The notes under the pieces were generated by a model. That model had not been told where the DNA came from, did not search any database, and saw nothing but the letters and a program-made list of their open reading frames with translations. From assembly GCA_023853785.1 (NCBI GenBank), contig JAJIRX010000510.1, positions 1,116,001 through 1,180,000 of the forward strand: a stretch of DNA of 64,000 nucleotides, given 5' to 3'. This document shows positions 55,782 through 64,000 of this stretch, in pieces. The translations under genes and the position numbers were made by a program. Source of the DNA: Psilocybe azurescens. Its lineage: Eukaryota > Basidiomycota > Agaricomycetes > Agaricales > Agrocybaceae. How positions within the stretch are numbered: position 1 is the stretch's first letter; each line of letters opens with the position of its first letter.

Positions 55782-57495
55782 TCATAACTTGAAGGGGTAA
55801 GGTCCGGAAAATAAGTCGAGGGTCGAAAAGTGAGAGAATATATTTACATACCAATGTAGTCCAGGAACACTGCGCGAGATAGCCTGTTGTGAAGGCCATC
55901 GAGCATCATCATTTCGACGGGAGCAACGCAGCACCAGCTTCCATAGCTTCCATTGTTCGTATCTCCGGCCTCTTAACTGCTCGGTGAATTCTGCCTGCAT
56001 ACAATGAATGGATTAGGAAAGCAGGGAGGTAAACAATACAAAAGGGCAGACATACCGCATTTGTACATTCGAAACGACTGATCCAACGATATGTCAGATC
56101 AAGCATCTCCAGTCCGGGGAGAAGGTCGGCAAGAAGGTCTAATAATGTCACATCAAGGACATGCACCTCAAGAACGAGAGTCCGCGGAGATGCGCCACCA
56201 CCAGCGAGAGAGAAGGGACCGATCAGTAGGCGGAGGTCCTCGAGAGAGATGAGACAGCCTGCTATCGTTAGAGACTTTACATTTTTAGCGGCGTATCCTA
56301 TGCGTGGGACGGTCAGCATGACCCGCTTCCCACCTGAGCCTAAGATGTTTAAGCCGAGCTCCAAGGAGCGGAGATTGGAGAAGGTGACACTTTCAAAGAC
56401 GCGGGCGAGCCAGTCCTCGGTCGAGATGCGCCCGTGGGCGGACTCCGGCTGCGGTGCGGATTGGTGGCAGCAGTATTGCGGGGAGAAATTAAGGTTCTCA
56501 ACGCCATGGTGCGCACGGAGGAAGCGATGTAAACCTGTGGGATCGACTACATGCCGAGGATCGCATGGCACGAGGAGGGATAGGCTGTTGAGGTGGGGAA
56601 AGCACGTTAGGTTGGCGTAGAGCCATGAGAAGTCGAGGTGGCCGATGGAAGAGATGGTCAGTGACTGGAGGGAAGGTGCAAGCCTGTTCGTGAAAGCAGC
56701 CAGCTGCTCGAAGGCATCTTTTGCCTCATATCCTGGACCTACCCATGGCCCGAATCTTTCGTCGTGGCAGGTGAAGTTCAGCGCTAATTCCTGCACTCGG
56801 TCAAGTCCAGACAATGGGGACACCATGTCGGCCATATGGCCGAGCATCATGTCGAGCTTGATCACCCGTACGTTCTGACTGACCAATGGCCAGATAGCGA
56901 TAAGTAAAGGCAAGCAGAATGAGCGCTCCGCTTCGAATCCCTGCTTCCATTCAATAGTGAACTCTTCAATATGGTGTAAACTGGCCAGAGCATCAAGAAG
57001 TTTATCAGCGAGCTCAACATCTTCTTCGATGGGATATTTCGTTGAACGATAGCTTTTGGATTTACGTTCTTCAGAATTTGTACTGAGCAGCAAGGTTAAA
57101 GGGTAGTTACCGAAAGTCATTTGGCCAGTGTGAGTTCTTCGCCGGGCGTATGCGATTTTTACGCTTTTAGCTGACCTCAAACACGCAGATCGAACAGCCT
57201 TTGGATGAACGGTCAACGACCTCACCCTCGCCGCAACGGAAGAATCCTGACTTCATGAAAGAATACCCGCTAATTAGCATATTTATATTAGTGGTCAATT
57301 AAAGACTACGTACTGAAGCTTGGCGAGCTTGCCCAGTAAAATAGGTGGGCGGTCATCATCAATAATGAGCTGTCGATACCTCCTGTCAATGACCAGGTCC
57401 AGAAAGAGCTGATTAACAGAAGCAAGTCGAAATAAATCAACGTCTGGCACGAATTGTGTGATACGAAGCCATAGTTCGGTAGGCAGCTCGAACAT
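55782..57495 (-). CDS. F-box protein with LRR-like C-terminus
   Basis: Exon 1 (57495-57304) encodes a clear F-box: MFELPTELWLRITQFVPDVD with LFRLASVNQLFLDLVIDRRY. The long exon 2 (about 57230-56060) gives leucine-rich blocks such as LADKLLDALASLHHIEEFTI, NVRVIKLDMMLGHM, SLQSLTISSIGHLDF, LRSLELGLNILGSGG, NVKSLTIAGCLISLEDL and LLPGLEMLDLTYRWISRFEC. It is spliced (donor GTATGT) to a last exon EFTEQLRGRRYEQWKLWKLV, stop near 55782. About 560 residues. Probable SCF ubiquitin-ligase adaptor; target unknown. Unlike the other F-box gene, no frame break is needed. Confidence 0.85.
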
Positions 57496-57949
57496 TAGGA
57501 ACTGCGTGGTTTTACCGGTAATGAGGGTTTACTACCAGTCTTTATGAAGAGAATGCAATGATGACCCTTAGCTTCAGAAAAGGATACGGAGCAGAAGGAG
57601 TCTAAGAGCAGCTCTCGGGTATTTGAAGAGATTAAAATCCAAACCTGGCTCTTAGAGGCTGATGACCCGATTCCCTAGTTCCGAGATCTTCCAGGGTAGA
57701 AGCGCGGTCGACAATCATCCCAAAGGCCGTACATACTTACCACATTTCTGGCATAGACACGATCAGTCTTCCCTTAGCTGTCCTGCGCAAAGGGTAACGT
57801 CGGCCAGGGTGACCCAGATACAGCGATCAAAAAAAAATAAAGCTTCCGTCAACAGCCCCTTAAGGCCTTACTTGTTTTACTAATACCACCACCACCAGCC
57901 TTTTTTACTGAATACCGTCAGTGACCATCACCAACAGCCACTACGACCA
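57495..57949. other. Intergenic between divergent genes
   Basis: About 450 bases; ends in a T-run and ACCACCACCA patch near 57885-57895 just before the next start. No gene supported. Confidence 0.4.
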
Positions 57950-58719
57950 TGACCGACCTCACTGTGCTCGTCTCTCCAATGCCATTGCATCCAGTACCAG
58001 GCAATTTCACATTTGGAAGGCGGTCATATCGTGCGCAAAACAGGCCGATCATGGTCACTCTTGAAACGGAAGTCGATGAAGAGGCTGACAAGGAAAAAAC
58101 CTATCGTAGAGTCTCCAATTAACGGGGATTTTCTAGACCCACCGACATCTCCCCCAGAAGAGCACGTACACCGAAAGTAGCAGAGCCAAACCTCCTTGCA
58201 CCCCCTGTGAATACGTGGAAGTCACGACCTAGACACCGACCCACGCGCTCGCAAAGTGCTCCCCCAGAGCGAAGAGTAGCACCTCCTGTAGAAGTACCAG
58301 TGTCTGAAGAGGACAGTGGACCACGAAAAACAGTCTTCTATCAGGAGTCGTTGGGTTTCAAGCAGCGCAATCCAAACAGGAGTTTTACAGCCTTCAATCT
58401 CAATCGACAAACCAATCAAGGCGGAGAGCTTGTTCGTCCACCTCCACCACTTCGTGAGTAACGCATTCGTTCAAATTTTCATCAGTTTATCTCAATTTCT
58501 TAATACAGTTCGTCCAACCACCTTTTGGCGTAAAACTAAGCGTTCAGGTGTTACGGGTGCTTCATATTCACCTGCGTCACATCTCATCCGCCGGTCAACT
58601 TATATTGCCGCAGGGCTTGCTTTTGACGCCCCCGTTCACGACCTCAGTGCACTTTGTGTCGAAAGCAGGGTCGGATTCATCGTCATTCCACCGGATCAAT
58701 CTTTGCTGTGATTACGATC
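57949..58719 (+). CDS. Pro/Arg-rich protein, possibly the N-terminal part of the following gene
   Basis: ATG at 57949 gives MTDLTVLVSPMPLHPVPGNF, then TLETEVDEEADKEK and a frame change at an A run (58094-58099) into PIVESPINGDFLDPPTSPPE. A second change leads into TPKVAEPNLLAPPVNTWKSR and SEEDSGPRKTVFYQESLGFK up to RPPPPL with a GTGAGT donor. The next segment (from about 58508) includes SYSPASHLIRRSTYIAAGLA. No domain recognised. Three frames each look protein-like in turn, so indels have hit this region or splicing is unusual. Confidence 0.38.
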
Positions 58720-58735
58720 GCTTTTTACCCTTTAG

Positions 58736-59854
58736 ATGTGGGTACAAGGCATGTGGGTCATCGGGTCGATATTCCTTCTTGTCCTGGCCGCGGGTGTTGC
58801 AAATTCATCATACTCCGCAATATCTCCAACTTCATCTCATTTTCCAGAAAATCGAAATGTCCATCAGCCTCCACCTCGGCAGCTAACTCCGCCAATACCC
58901 ACGAATCCTACAGCGACATCGACAACGTTTGATTTCTGGTGGCCCTTCCCTGCCGCCGCGACCACCACCTCGCCTGTCATTACCGTCCCGATTGCACCGG
59001 TTGCATCAGTTATCGCTGCAAGCTCTGCTCCTCGTACCGAATCTTCTATAGGTTCGGGTTTCTCATCTGTGTCAAGTAACGTTTTCGCACCACCGTCCAT
59101 CAATACCTCGGCCACTTCATCCACCGCGTCGTCGAGTTCGAGTACCCACTCTATTTCGTCTACTCCTGCCCCTGCCTCTAATGCTGTTTCGAAGGCTCCA
59201 CTCAAGCTCAGCTACCTTATCCCCGTTGTCTCTGGAGTTGGCGTAATTTTACTTGCCTTCGCCATTTGGGTCTTGTATGGATGTTGCACGCGGAGACCTC
59301 GTGTACGGACTGACGATGGAGAGCTAATATGTGGCCCGCCATACGTGGGCAACAATGAAAACGACGCCCGTCGCGACATTGAGCACCAGGACCATGACTG
59401 GGAGGATATTGGAATGCTGGAGATCCCAAAGCGCGGACGTCGTGGGTTCAGTGGACAGTTTCGATGGCCCTCATTCAATGAACCCCCTTCGTTTGATCCT
59501 GTCAAAGGGTTTTATGTCCCGGATGAATACAAGGAGGGGGACGAGGATTATTGTACTGCCTCGTTGTTGGCTCCTCCCACTGCGGGCAATGGGCGGAGCA
59601 AGTCTTCTCGAACGCAGCGATCTGCTGTGACGAAACGATCGGCAGGCGCTGGACCTTCCGGTGCCGCTTCCATCTTTTCTGATGCTACCTCAGTCGCTCT
59701 GCTTGATATGTACGAAAGTGATGAAGAAGCGGAACACAAAAGAAGAGCTGAAGAAATCCCATGGGAGAGCCTCCGTCACAAAAGCATCAAGCGTGGTATC
59801 CTCGAGCAAGTCAAAAAGAGAACAAATGGATGGATTCCATTCGTGGCTCCATAG
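58736..59854 (+). CDS. Type I membrane protein with Ser/Thr-rich ectodomain
   Basis: Uninterrupted ORF. MWVQGMWVIGSIFLLVLAAG can serve as a signal peptide. A Ser/Thr/Pro-rich, probably O-mannosylated region follows (SSVSSNVFAPPSINTSATSS), then a single membrane helix SYLIPVVSGVGVILLAFAIW around residues 155-180. YGCCTRRPRVR is the cytosolic border (palmitoylatable Cys pair plus stop-transfer charges). The cytosolic part has DWEDIGMLEIPKRGRRGF, GFYVPDEYKEGDEDY and a Ser-rich patch. Ends WIPFVAP at 59854. The design resembles fungal wall-stress sensors or receptors, but no family is certain. Probably continues into the next ORF after a frame break. Confidence 0.7.
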   Translation: MWVQGMWVIGSIFLLVLAAGVANSSYSAISPTSSHFPENRNVHQPPPRQLTPPIPTNPTATSTTFDFWWPFPAAATTTSPVITVPIAPVASVIAASSAPRTESSIGSGFSSVSSNVFAPPSINTSATSSTASSSSSTHSISSTPAPASNAVSKAPLKLSYLIPVVSGVGVILLAFAIWVLYGCCTRRPRVRTDDGELICGPPYVGNNENDARRDIEHQDHDWEDIGMLEIPKRGRRGFSGQFRWPSFNEPPSFDPVKGFYVPDEYKEGDEDYCTASLLAPPTAGNGRSKSSRTQRSAVTKRSAGAGPSGAASIFSDATSVALLDMYESDEEAEHKRRAEEIPWESLRHKSIKRGILEQVKKRTNGWIPFVAP

Positions 59855-59870
59855 CTAGTGGTTCCGCCTT

Positions 59871-60851
59871 TTGAGCGGTCGTGGGTACAGCCAAAGTAAA
59901 GGCGAAGATGAAGAAAGATCAGCTCCAGATCACGAGGACGAGGACGGACAAACGAGAGACAAAAGGCCTTTTGGGAGAAGGCGCGGACATGTACGAGCGG
60001 ATTCTGATCTTTTCATCGGTAGTATCAATCCATCATCTTCCGGCGTCCCAACTGCAGAGCTTTCTGGGAATCCGGTAATGCCCTTGAAACCGTCGAAGGC
60101 GAAAGAATTGCCCGACGAATCCACCAAACCGACCCCTGGTGTCCGTCGGGGCTTTGCCAGGCTCAAAGACGACCCAGACGACATCGACAAGTACACACCC
60201 CTGCCCACTCGTTCAGCGGAGAATCGCAGCAAAAGTCGAAACCGCAGTCGTACTCGTAGCCGTAGCTCAAGTCCAGTCAAAAAATCATCGGCCAGTATTG
60301 GCTCTCGTCCGGTATCACGGGAAGTTGGGGCTAGACCATTTTCTAGAGAAATTCTCCCCAACAACCCTCCCCAAATTATGAGCCCTCCGTTGGAGAGCCA
60401 GATGTGCTTCACTCCCATTCCTCCGCTGATGGATGTTATGTTGAGTCCTAAGAGTCGGACCAGGTCGAAGTCAACGTCGGGTAAGGGCAATCTTCCCGCC
60501 AAAACGACTACGCTTAGCAGAAAAATGAGAAAGCTCCATGCACCTACTCCACCTCTTCTCCCGTTTCCTGGCGGCGATGGTCTCACCTCTCCTCGTCCTG
60601 AGGCCTATCGTGGCCGTCTGGTGAAGAAGAAGACTTCCGGCCCTTTTGGATCTGGTACAGCATCTTTGCATAAGAAGTTGCCTGCTCGTCCGCCCCAAGA
60701 CGAAACTTCAAATGCATGCATTACTGCTGAAGGAGACGAAGCCCTCAGAAAGGTCGATAAAATCATGGAGAGCAGTTGGGGTGCGAGGGATCTGGGGGAT
60801 GAAGCGATACGGTGTCTTAGCCCGACCGGCTTTGGCGAGCAGGTTTATTAG
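59871..60851 (+). CDS. Basic, Ser/Arg-rich C-terminal region, probably the tail of the membrane protein
   Basis: Open frame beginning SGRGYSQSKGEDEERSAPDH with no convincing start codon of its own, 17 bases after the previous stop and in another frame. Contains GRRRGHVRADSDLFIGS, an RS-type run SKSRNRSRTRSRSSSPVKKS, PPLMDVMLSPKSRTRSKSTS, KMRKLHAPTPPLLPFPGG and ends GDEAIRCLSPTGFGEQVY. Low-complexity and probably disordered; many SP/TP and RxxS sites suggest a phosphorylated cytosolic tail. I infer one gene with the preceding ORF, split by an indel or an unseen intron. Confidence 0.5.
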   Translation: MSGRGYSQSKGEDEERSAPDHEDEDGQTRDKRPFGRRRGHVRADSDLFIGSINPSSSGVPTAELSGNPVMPLKPSKAKELPDESTKPTPGVRRGFARLKDDPDDIDKYTPLPTRSAENRSKSRNRSRTRSRSSSPVKKSSASIGSRPVSREVGARPFSREILPNNPPQIMSPPLESQMCFTPIPPLMDVMLSPKSRTRSKSTSGKGNLPAKTTTLSRKMRKLHAPTPPLLPFPGGDGLTSPRPEAYRGRLVKKKTSGPFGSGTASLHKKLPARPPQDETSNACITAEGDEALRKVDKIMESSWGARDLGDEAIRCLSPTGFGEQVY

Positions 60852-61291
60852 CGATGTCCTGGAGAGCATGCGCGGGACTTTGGAATCCTCAATTTCGAGG
60901 GGGTTGTATTATTTTTATTTTTTATTTTTTACCAGCATCATCAAGGGACTAGACGCGTACTTTACACGCACCACCACCACATTGGAATTTCTTGGGCATA
61001 TCTTATTATTTAACGCAAACATAATTATATCTCGTCGTGCTATGCATATGCTGTTACAATTGTGGTCGAAACACCACTTTGAATATAAATTTTGGACCTT
61101 TATAATCTTCCCCTTGATGTGAGTTCGGGGGAAGGTAGAGCGGAAGGCATTACCATACAAGTGCAAACGCAGTGTTGAATGTATTGCGCCAAGGCTCTGA
61201 CTTGAGTTCCCCATCGACCACAACTATTAACGGCTTACGACCTGTATCTGCCTTGTATTTCTTTTTCAAAATCGCCCACAAGTCTCCAACA
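60851..61291. other. Intergenic
   Basis: About 440 bases with a T/A-rich block near 60910-60930 (likely 3' end signals). No gene. Confidence 0.4.
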
Positions 61292-62317
61292 TGCCACGAA
61301 AGGAAACTTATTCTGGACCTTTATCGGCTCAAGCCCAACAAGACCTCGTTTCAGAAGGACTCGAGAACTATGAACTTCCAAAAAGCGTCGTGATGAAGAT
61401 TGCAAAGTCTTCCGTATGTTATTCGGTATTAGGCCTGTCTTGAAGAAGTATAAACATTCTGGAGATAGCTACCAGATAACGTGAAGCTGCAAAAGGAGAC
61501 AGTGCTCTCCTTGGTGAAGGGGTCGACGGTGTTTATCAATTATCTGGGTGAGTCGGGGTATTGTACATTGTTAATTAATTGACCATTGACGATCTCTTAA
61601 AGCTGCAACGTATGTATAGGAATGCTTCATTCCGCTCTTACGCGCTTCTGACGCGTCTTTGGTATCATTTAGCGCCCACGATGTGGCACAAAACAAACAA
61701 CACAAGAGCATATCCGCTTCAGACGTGCTGAAGGCCCTGGAAATGATCGAATTCAGTGATATGGTTACCAAGCTCCAATCCGAGCTAAATAGTACGCCTC
61801 GTCTACCTCCCTTCACGCGCTGCCTTTATCCAATCCGCGTTCTTTGTGCTTAGTCTATCGTGAAGTGTCGAAGAACGACAAAGGCAAGAAAGGAGCACCC
61901 AACGGCGCCTCTTCCTCCGCACGCAAGGCCCCGGCATCCAGCGCATCTGCACCACCGAAGAGCAAAGGCAAAGAAAAAGCCGGCCCGCTTCCTTCTCCAT
62001 TCACATCCGCACCTCTTGCACCTGGCCCTCTACACCCGCGTGTTGCGGAGCTCTCAGGTGCCCCCATGGACATCGACGACGACGAGACCAGCGTAAGCGC
62101 AGCTGGAAGACCCGCAGGCGATGATGACGTCGACAACGACTTGACTGCAGAAGACGCCGAGGTCGAAGATTTGGAGGAGGACGAAGTCGTTGAAAGCGAT
62201 GACGAGAAAAGCGAGGAAGAATTGGTGGACAAAGTTGCTCTGGAAGATCAGGAACTACTCAGGGATAATAAAGGAGTGGAAGAAAGATCTGCGATGGATG
62301 ACGACGAAATTTATTGA
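61291..62317 (+). CDS. dpb4: Histone-fold subunit DPB4/POLE3 (DNA polymerase epsilon, CHRAC-like)
   Basis: Small H2B-like histone-fold protein that pairs with a DPB3/POLE4 partner in DNA polymerase epsilon and chromatin-remodelling complexes; nuclear. Starts MPRKETYSGPLSAQAQQDLV (61291); exon 1 ends at 61413 (GTATGT). Spliced core: ENYELPKSVVMKIAKSS, LPDNVKLQKETVLSLVKGST, VFINYLAAT (a very short exon supplies AAT), AHDVAQNKQHKSISASDVLK and ALEMIEFSDMV. The tail is long, Ala/Pro/Lys-rich then strongly acidic (VEDLEEDEVVESDDEKSEEE), ending DDDEIY. About 220 residues. Four introns, all GT-AG; frame open. Confidence 0.94.
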
Positions 62318-63512
62318 TGTGTCTGTCAAGCAGATACCTTGCTCCGTGAACGCTCTCTGACTATACACTCTGATTATTTGAGAAGGTTGCTAACATTACC
62401 TACACAGACGATATATGCACTCTTTCCTGAATGACAATAGATCACCGGTCAGCGACAGCCTGACTAGCTTGATTGGCCACTCCGCTTATTTTTGGGTATG
62501 TGTACATTGTCGGAACCTCCGATTACGGATCCGCAAATGACCGTCTCGTCTCTCGATTGAGGACCGAGTGATCTCATGCCCTCTGCAGTTTCTACACCCA
62601 CCAAGGCTTGGACTGGAAACGACTTTGGGTGCACTCAGAATGTCCTAAAACGGAAACGTATTTTTGGTGTTGATTTTGGAAGACATGTGCTGCCAAAGTC
62701 CTGCTTTCTCTTTTTCAGATCTGTGCGCTCTAAATCTTTGACCTGTTCTGCCGCCTGTTTCTCCTATTTGAGTAAGCAAGACCACGATTTTGCCAACCTA
62801 GTATGTGGAAATTAGGAGGTGATAACCGTCATGCTTAAAGACAGTCATTGCCTCATGCTCAGTATACCTTGAGACCAGACAAAAGGGAAGGGGACGATGT
62901 TGAGTATAAATGATTTGGCTGGGTCTCGTAAGTTTGGAGACTTCTCGCAGAGATACAGCAATAATTCACGAGATGACCTCATTCGCAAGGAAGAGATTAC
63001 TACTACTGCTTCACTACTGCTCTTACGGCAAGCGCAATGTCTCCGAGTTGGCCAATGCTGGAGGGTGTGTTCAGAAACAAGTTCATATTGAGACTACAGT
63101 GAATTTTCAATTGCCATTATATCTTTAACCAATCTTTTGATGACGGTTTTCATAACACGATCATCCTCATTCTTCAAAAATTACCTTTATCTGTCATGAA
63201 CTTACACCGTTGTACCTCAGTGAGGGGAACATCGAACCATTGAACCGTTGACATCTCTATTTCGAGGCATCGGAGCTCAGAATAAACGTAACAGAAGATA
63301 TACGTTCTAATATTTTGGGGCTCATGAGCTGTGTACCTTTCTTGATTCTTGAACAATCGCTTTGAACTTGGCTTGTTTTCAGAAGCGTCCAAATTTTAAT
63401 CTGTTCTCAGTCCCACCCCGGTGGCCGAAGTTTAGATTTCGTCCACTTGGTGCCCTGTCCCTTCCCCCTCCACTCAGACGAATCCTTGGAAATAGTACGG
63501 TAGTATGAATTT
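62317..63512. other. Long intergenic stretch between convergent genes
   Basis: 1.2 kb. ORFs at 62576-62815 and 62897-63128 have no domain and no good splice context. Nothing convincing seen. Confidence 0.4.
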
Positions 63513-64000
63513 CATTCAAACGTGTACGACTGCGGGTTCAATAGATGCCCATAGGAGTCCCGAATGCTGCTAGGATGCACTTGCCAGTCTGAATTTATAT
63601 TTAGCAGGGTAGAAACGGAGAACTGAATGTTAGGCTTACAGGATGGGGTCAGGTGCTCTGGTCTCATGCCAGCCTCCAGCCCTTCACCCGGCCAATCCTC
63701 TGACACCTCCGACACAGACGGGACGGTATTGATGAATCCCATCCTAGCTATCAGACGAATGAGCAAATAAGATAGAAAGACCTGCAGGAATCAGATTACA
63801 ACTCACCGTTCTCCAAGAACCTAAGCATGGGAGCGCTGAAAACCTCTCTTGACGCTGCTTCCAATTCCCCTCTGTCAATCATGGCATGTATTCGATGGAG
63901 CTCCCTGTCTCTCTCGTCAATGACCTCATCGTCGTAGTTTATTTCCTTGCCCTTTCCCTTTTCGAGTCGGTTTCTGTCGTTATCCCGGCCTTCATCATCA
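63512..64000 (-). CDS. 3' part of an unrecognised gene running off the window
   Basis: From the window edge the minus strand reads DEGRDNDRNRLEKGKGKEIN, then EVIDERDRELHRIHAMIDRG, ELEAASREVFSAPMLRFLEN and a GTGAGT donor. The next exon has MGFINTVPSVSEVSEDWPGE and MRPEHLTPS. The C-terminal exon ends near 63512. Charged, helical, no domain recognised. Only the C-terminal ~130 residues are inside the window; the splice to the last exon is a guess. Confidence 0.55.

Noticed and set aside
63174..63392. Minus-strand ORF upstream of the right-edge gene's 3' end
   Set aside because: No domain, no splice link that keeps frame with the partial gene; treated as chance.

Overview
This is nuclear DNA of a filamentous basidiomycete, most likely an agaricomycete mushroom. 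Genes are dense and cut by many 45-70 bp GT-AG introns. Product types also point there: a DyP peroxidase, a DUF6534 membrane protein, F-box proteins with the mushroom-type layout, a fungal terpene synthase and families of Ser/Thr-rich GPI-anchored secreted proteins. Two nuclear tRNA genes are present. No CRISPR, operon or bacterial feature is seen.

Layout. 0.1-7 kb: DIM1/DIB1 spliceosomal protein, a decayed TauD/TfdA dioxygenase, a DyP-type peroxidase, an unrecognised ORF and a prolyl-4-hydroxylase-like enzyme. 7-11 kb: mostly non-coding, with a weak C2HC zinc-finger candidate and a DUF6534 membrane protein. 11.7-17.1 kb: a divergent purine pair, an NCS2 xanthine/uric acid permease and an alpha-ketoglutarate xanthine dioxygenase (XanA type). 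17.3-22 kb: tRNA-Asp, an SDR, an MDP-1 phosphatase and a Cys-tailed small protein. 22.4-28.9 kb: the large trafficking gene MON2. 29.4-43.1 kb: an accessory island of nine paralogous secreted proteins with a CFEM-like eight-cysteine domain and (mostly) a GPI signal, including a recent tandem duplication of about 2.6-2.9 kb. 44-47.4 kb: eIF3a. 48.2-57.5 kb: two F-box genes, a multi-pass membrane protein, tRNA-Leu, a MITE-like element and a terpene-synthase-like gene. 58-60.9 kb: a type I membrane protein with a long basic tail. 61.3-62.3 kb: histone-fold POLE3/DPB4. The right edge holds part of an unrecognised minus-strand gene.

How genes work together. The permease and xanthine dioxygenase form a plausible scavenging unit: uptake of xanthine/urate, then oxidation of xanthine to urate without a molybdenum enzyme. 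The 29-43 kb island is the best candidate for undescribed biology: one five-exon gene design, amplified on both strands, differing mainly in the Ser/Thr/Gly stalk.

A caution runs through the window. At least nine otherwise good genes, including housekeeping eIF3a and MON2, contain single-base frame breaks, mostly at short homopolymers. This looks more like an assembly indel signature than widespread pseudogenisation, so frame-based claims should be read with it in mind. Splice sites were placed by eye.
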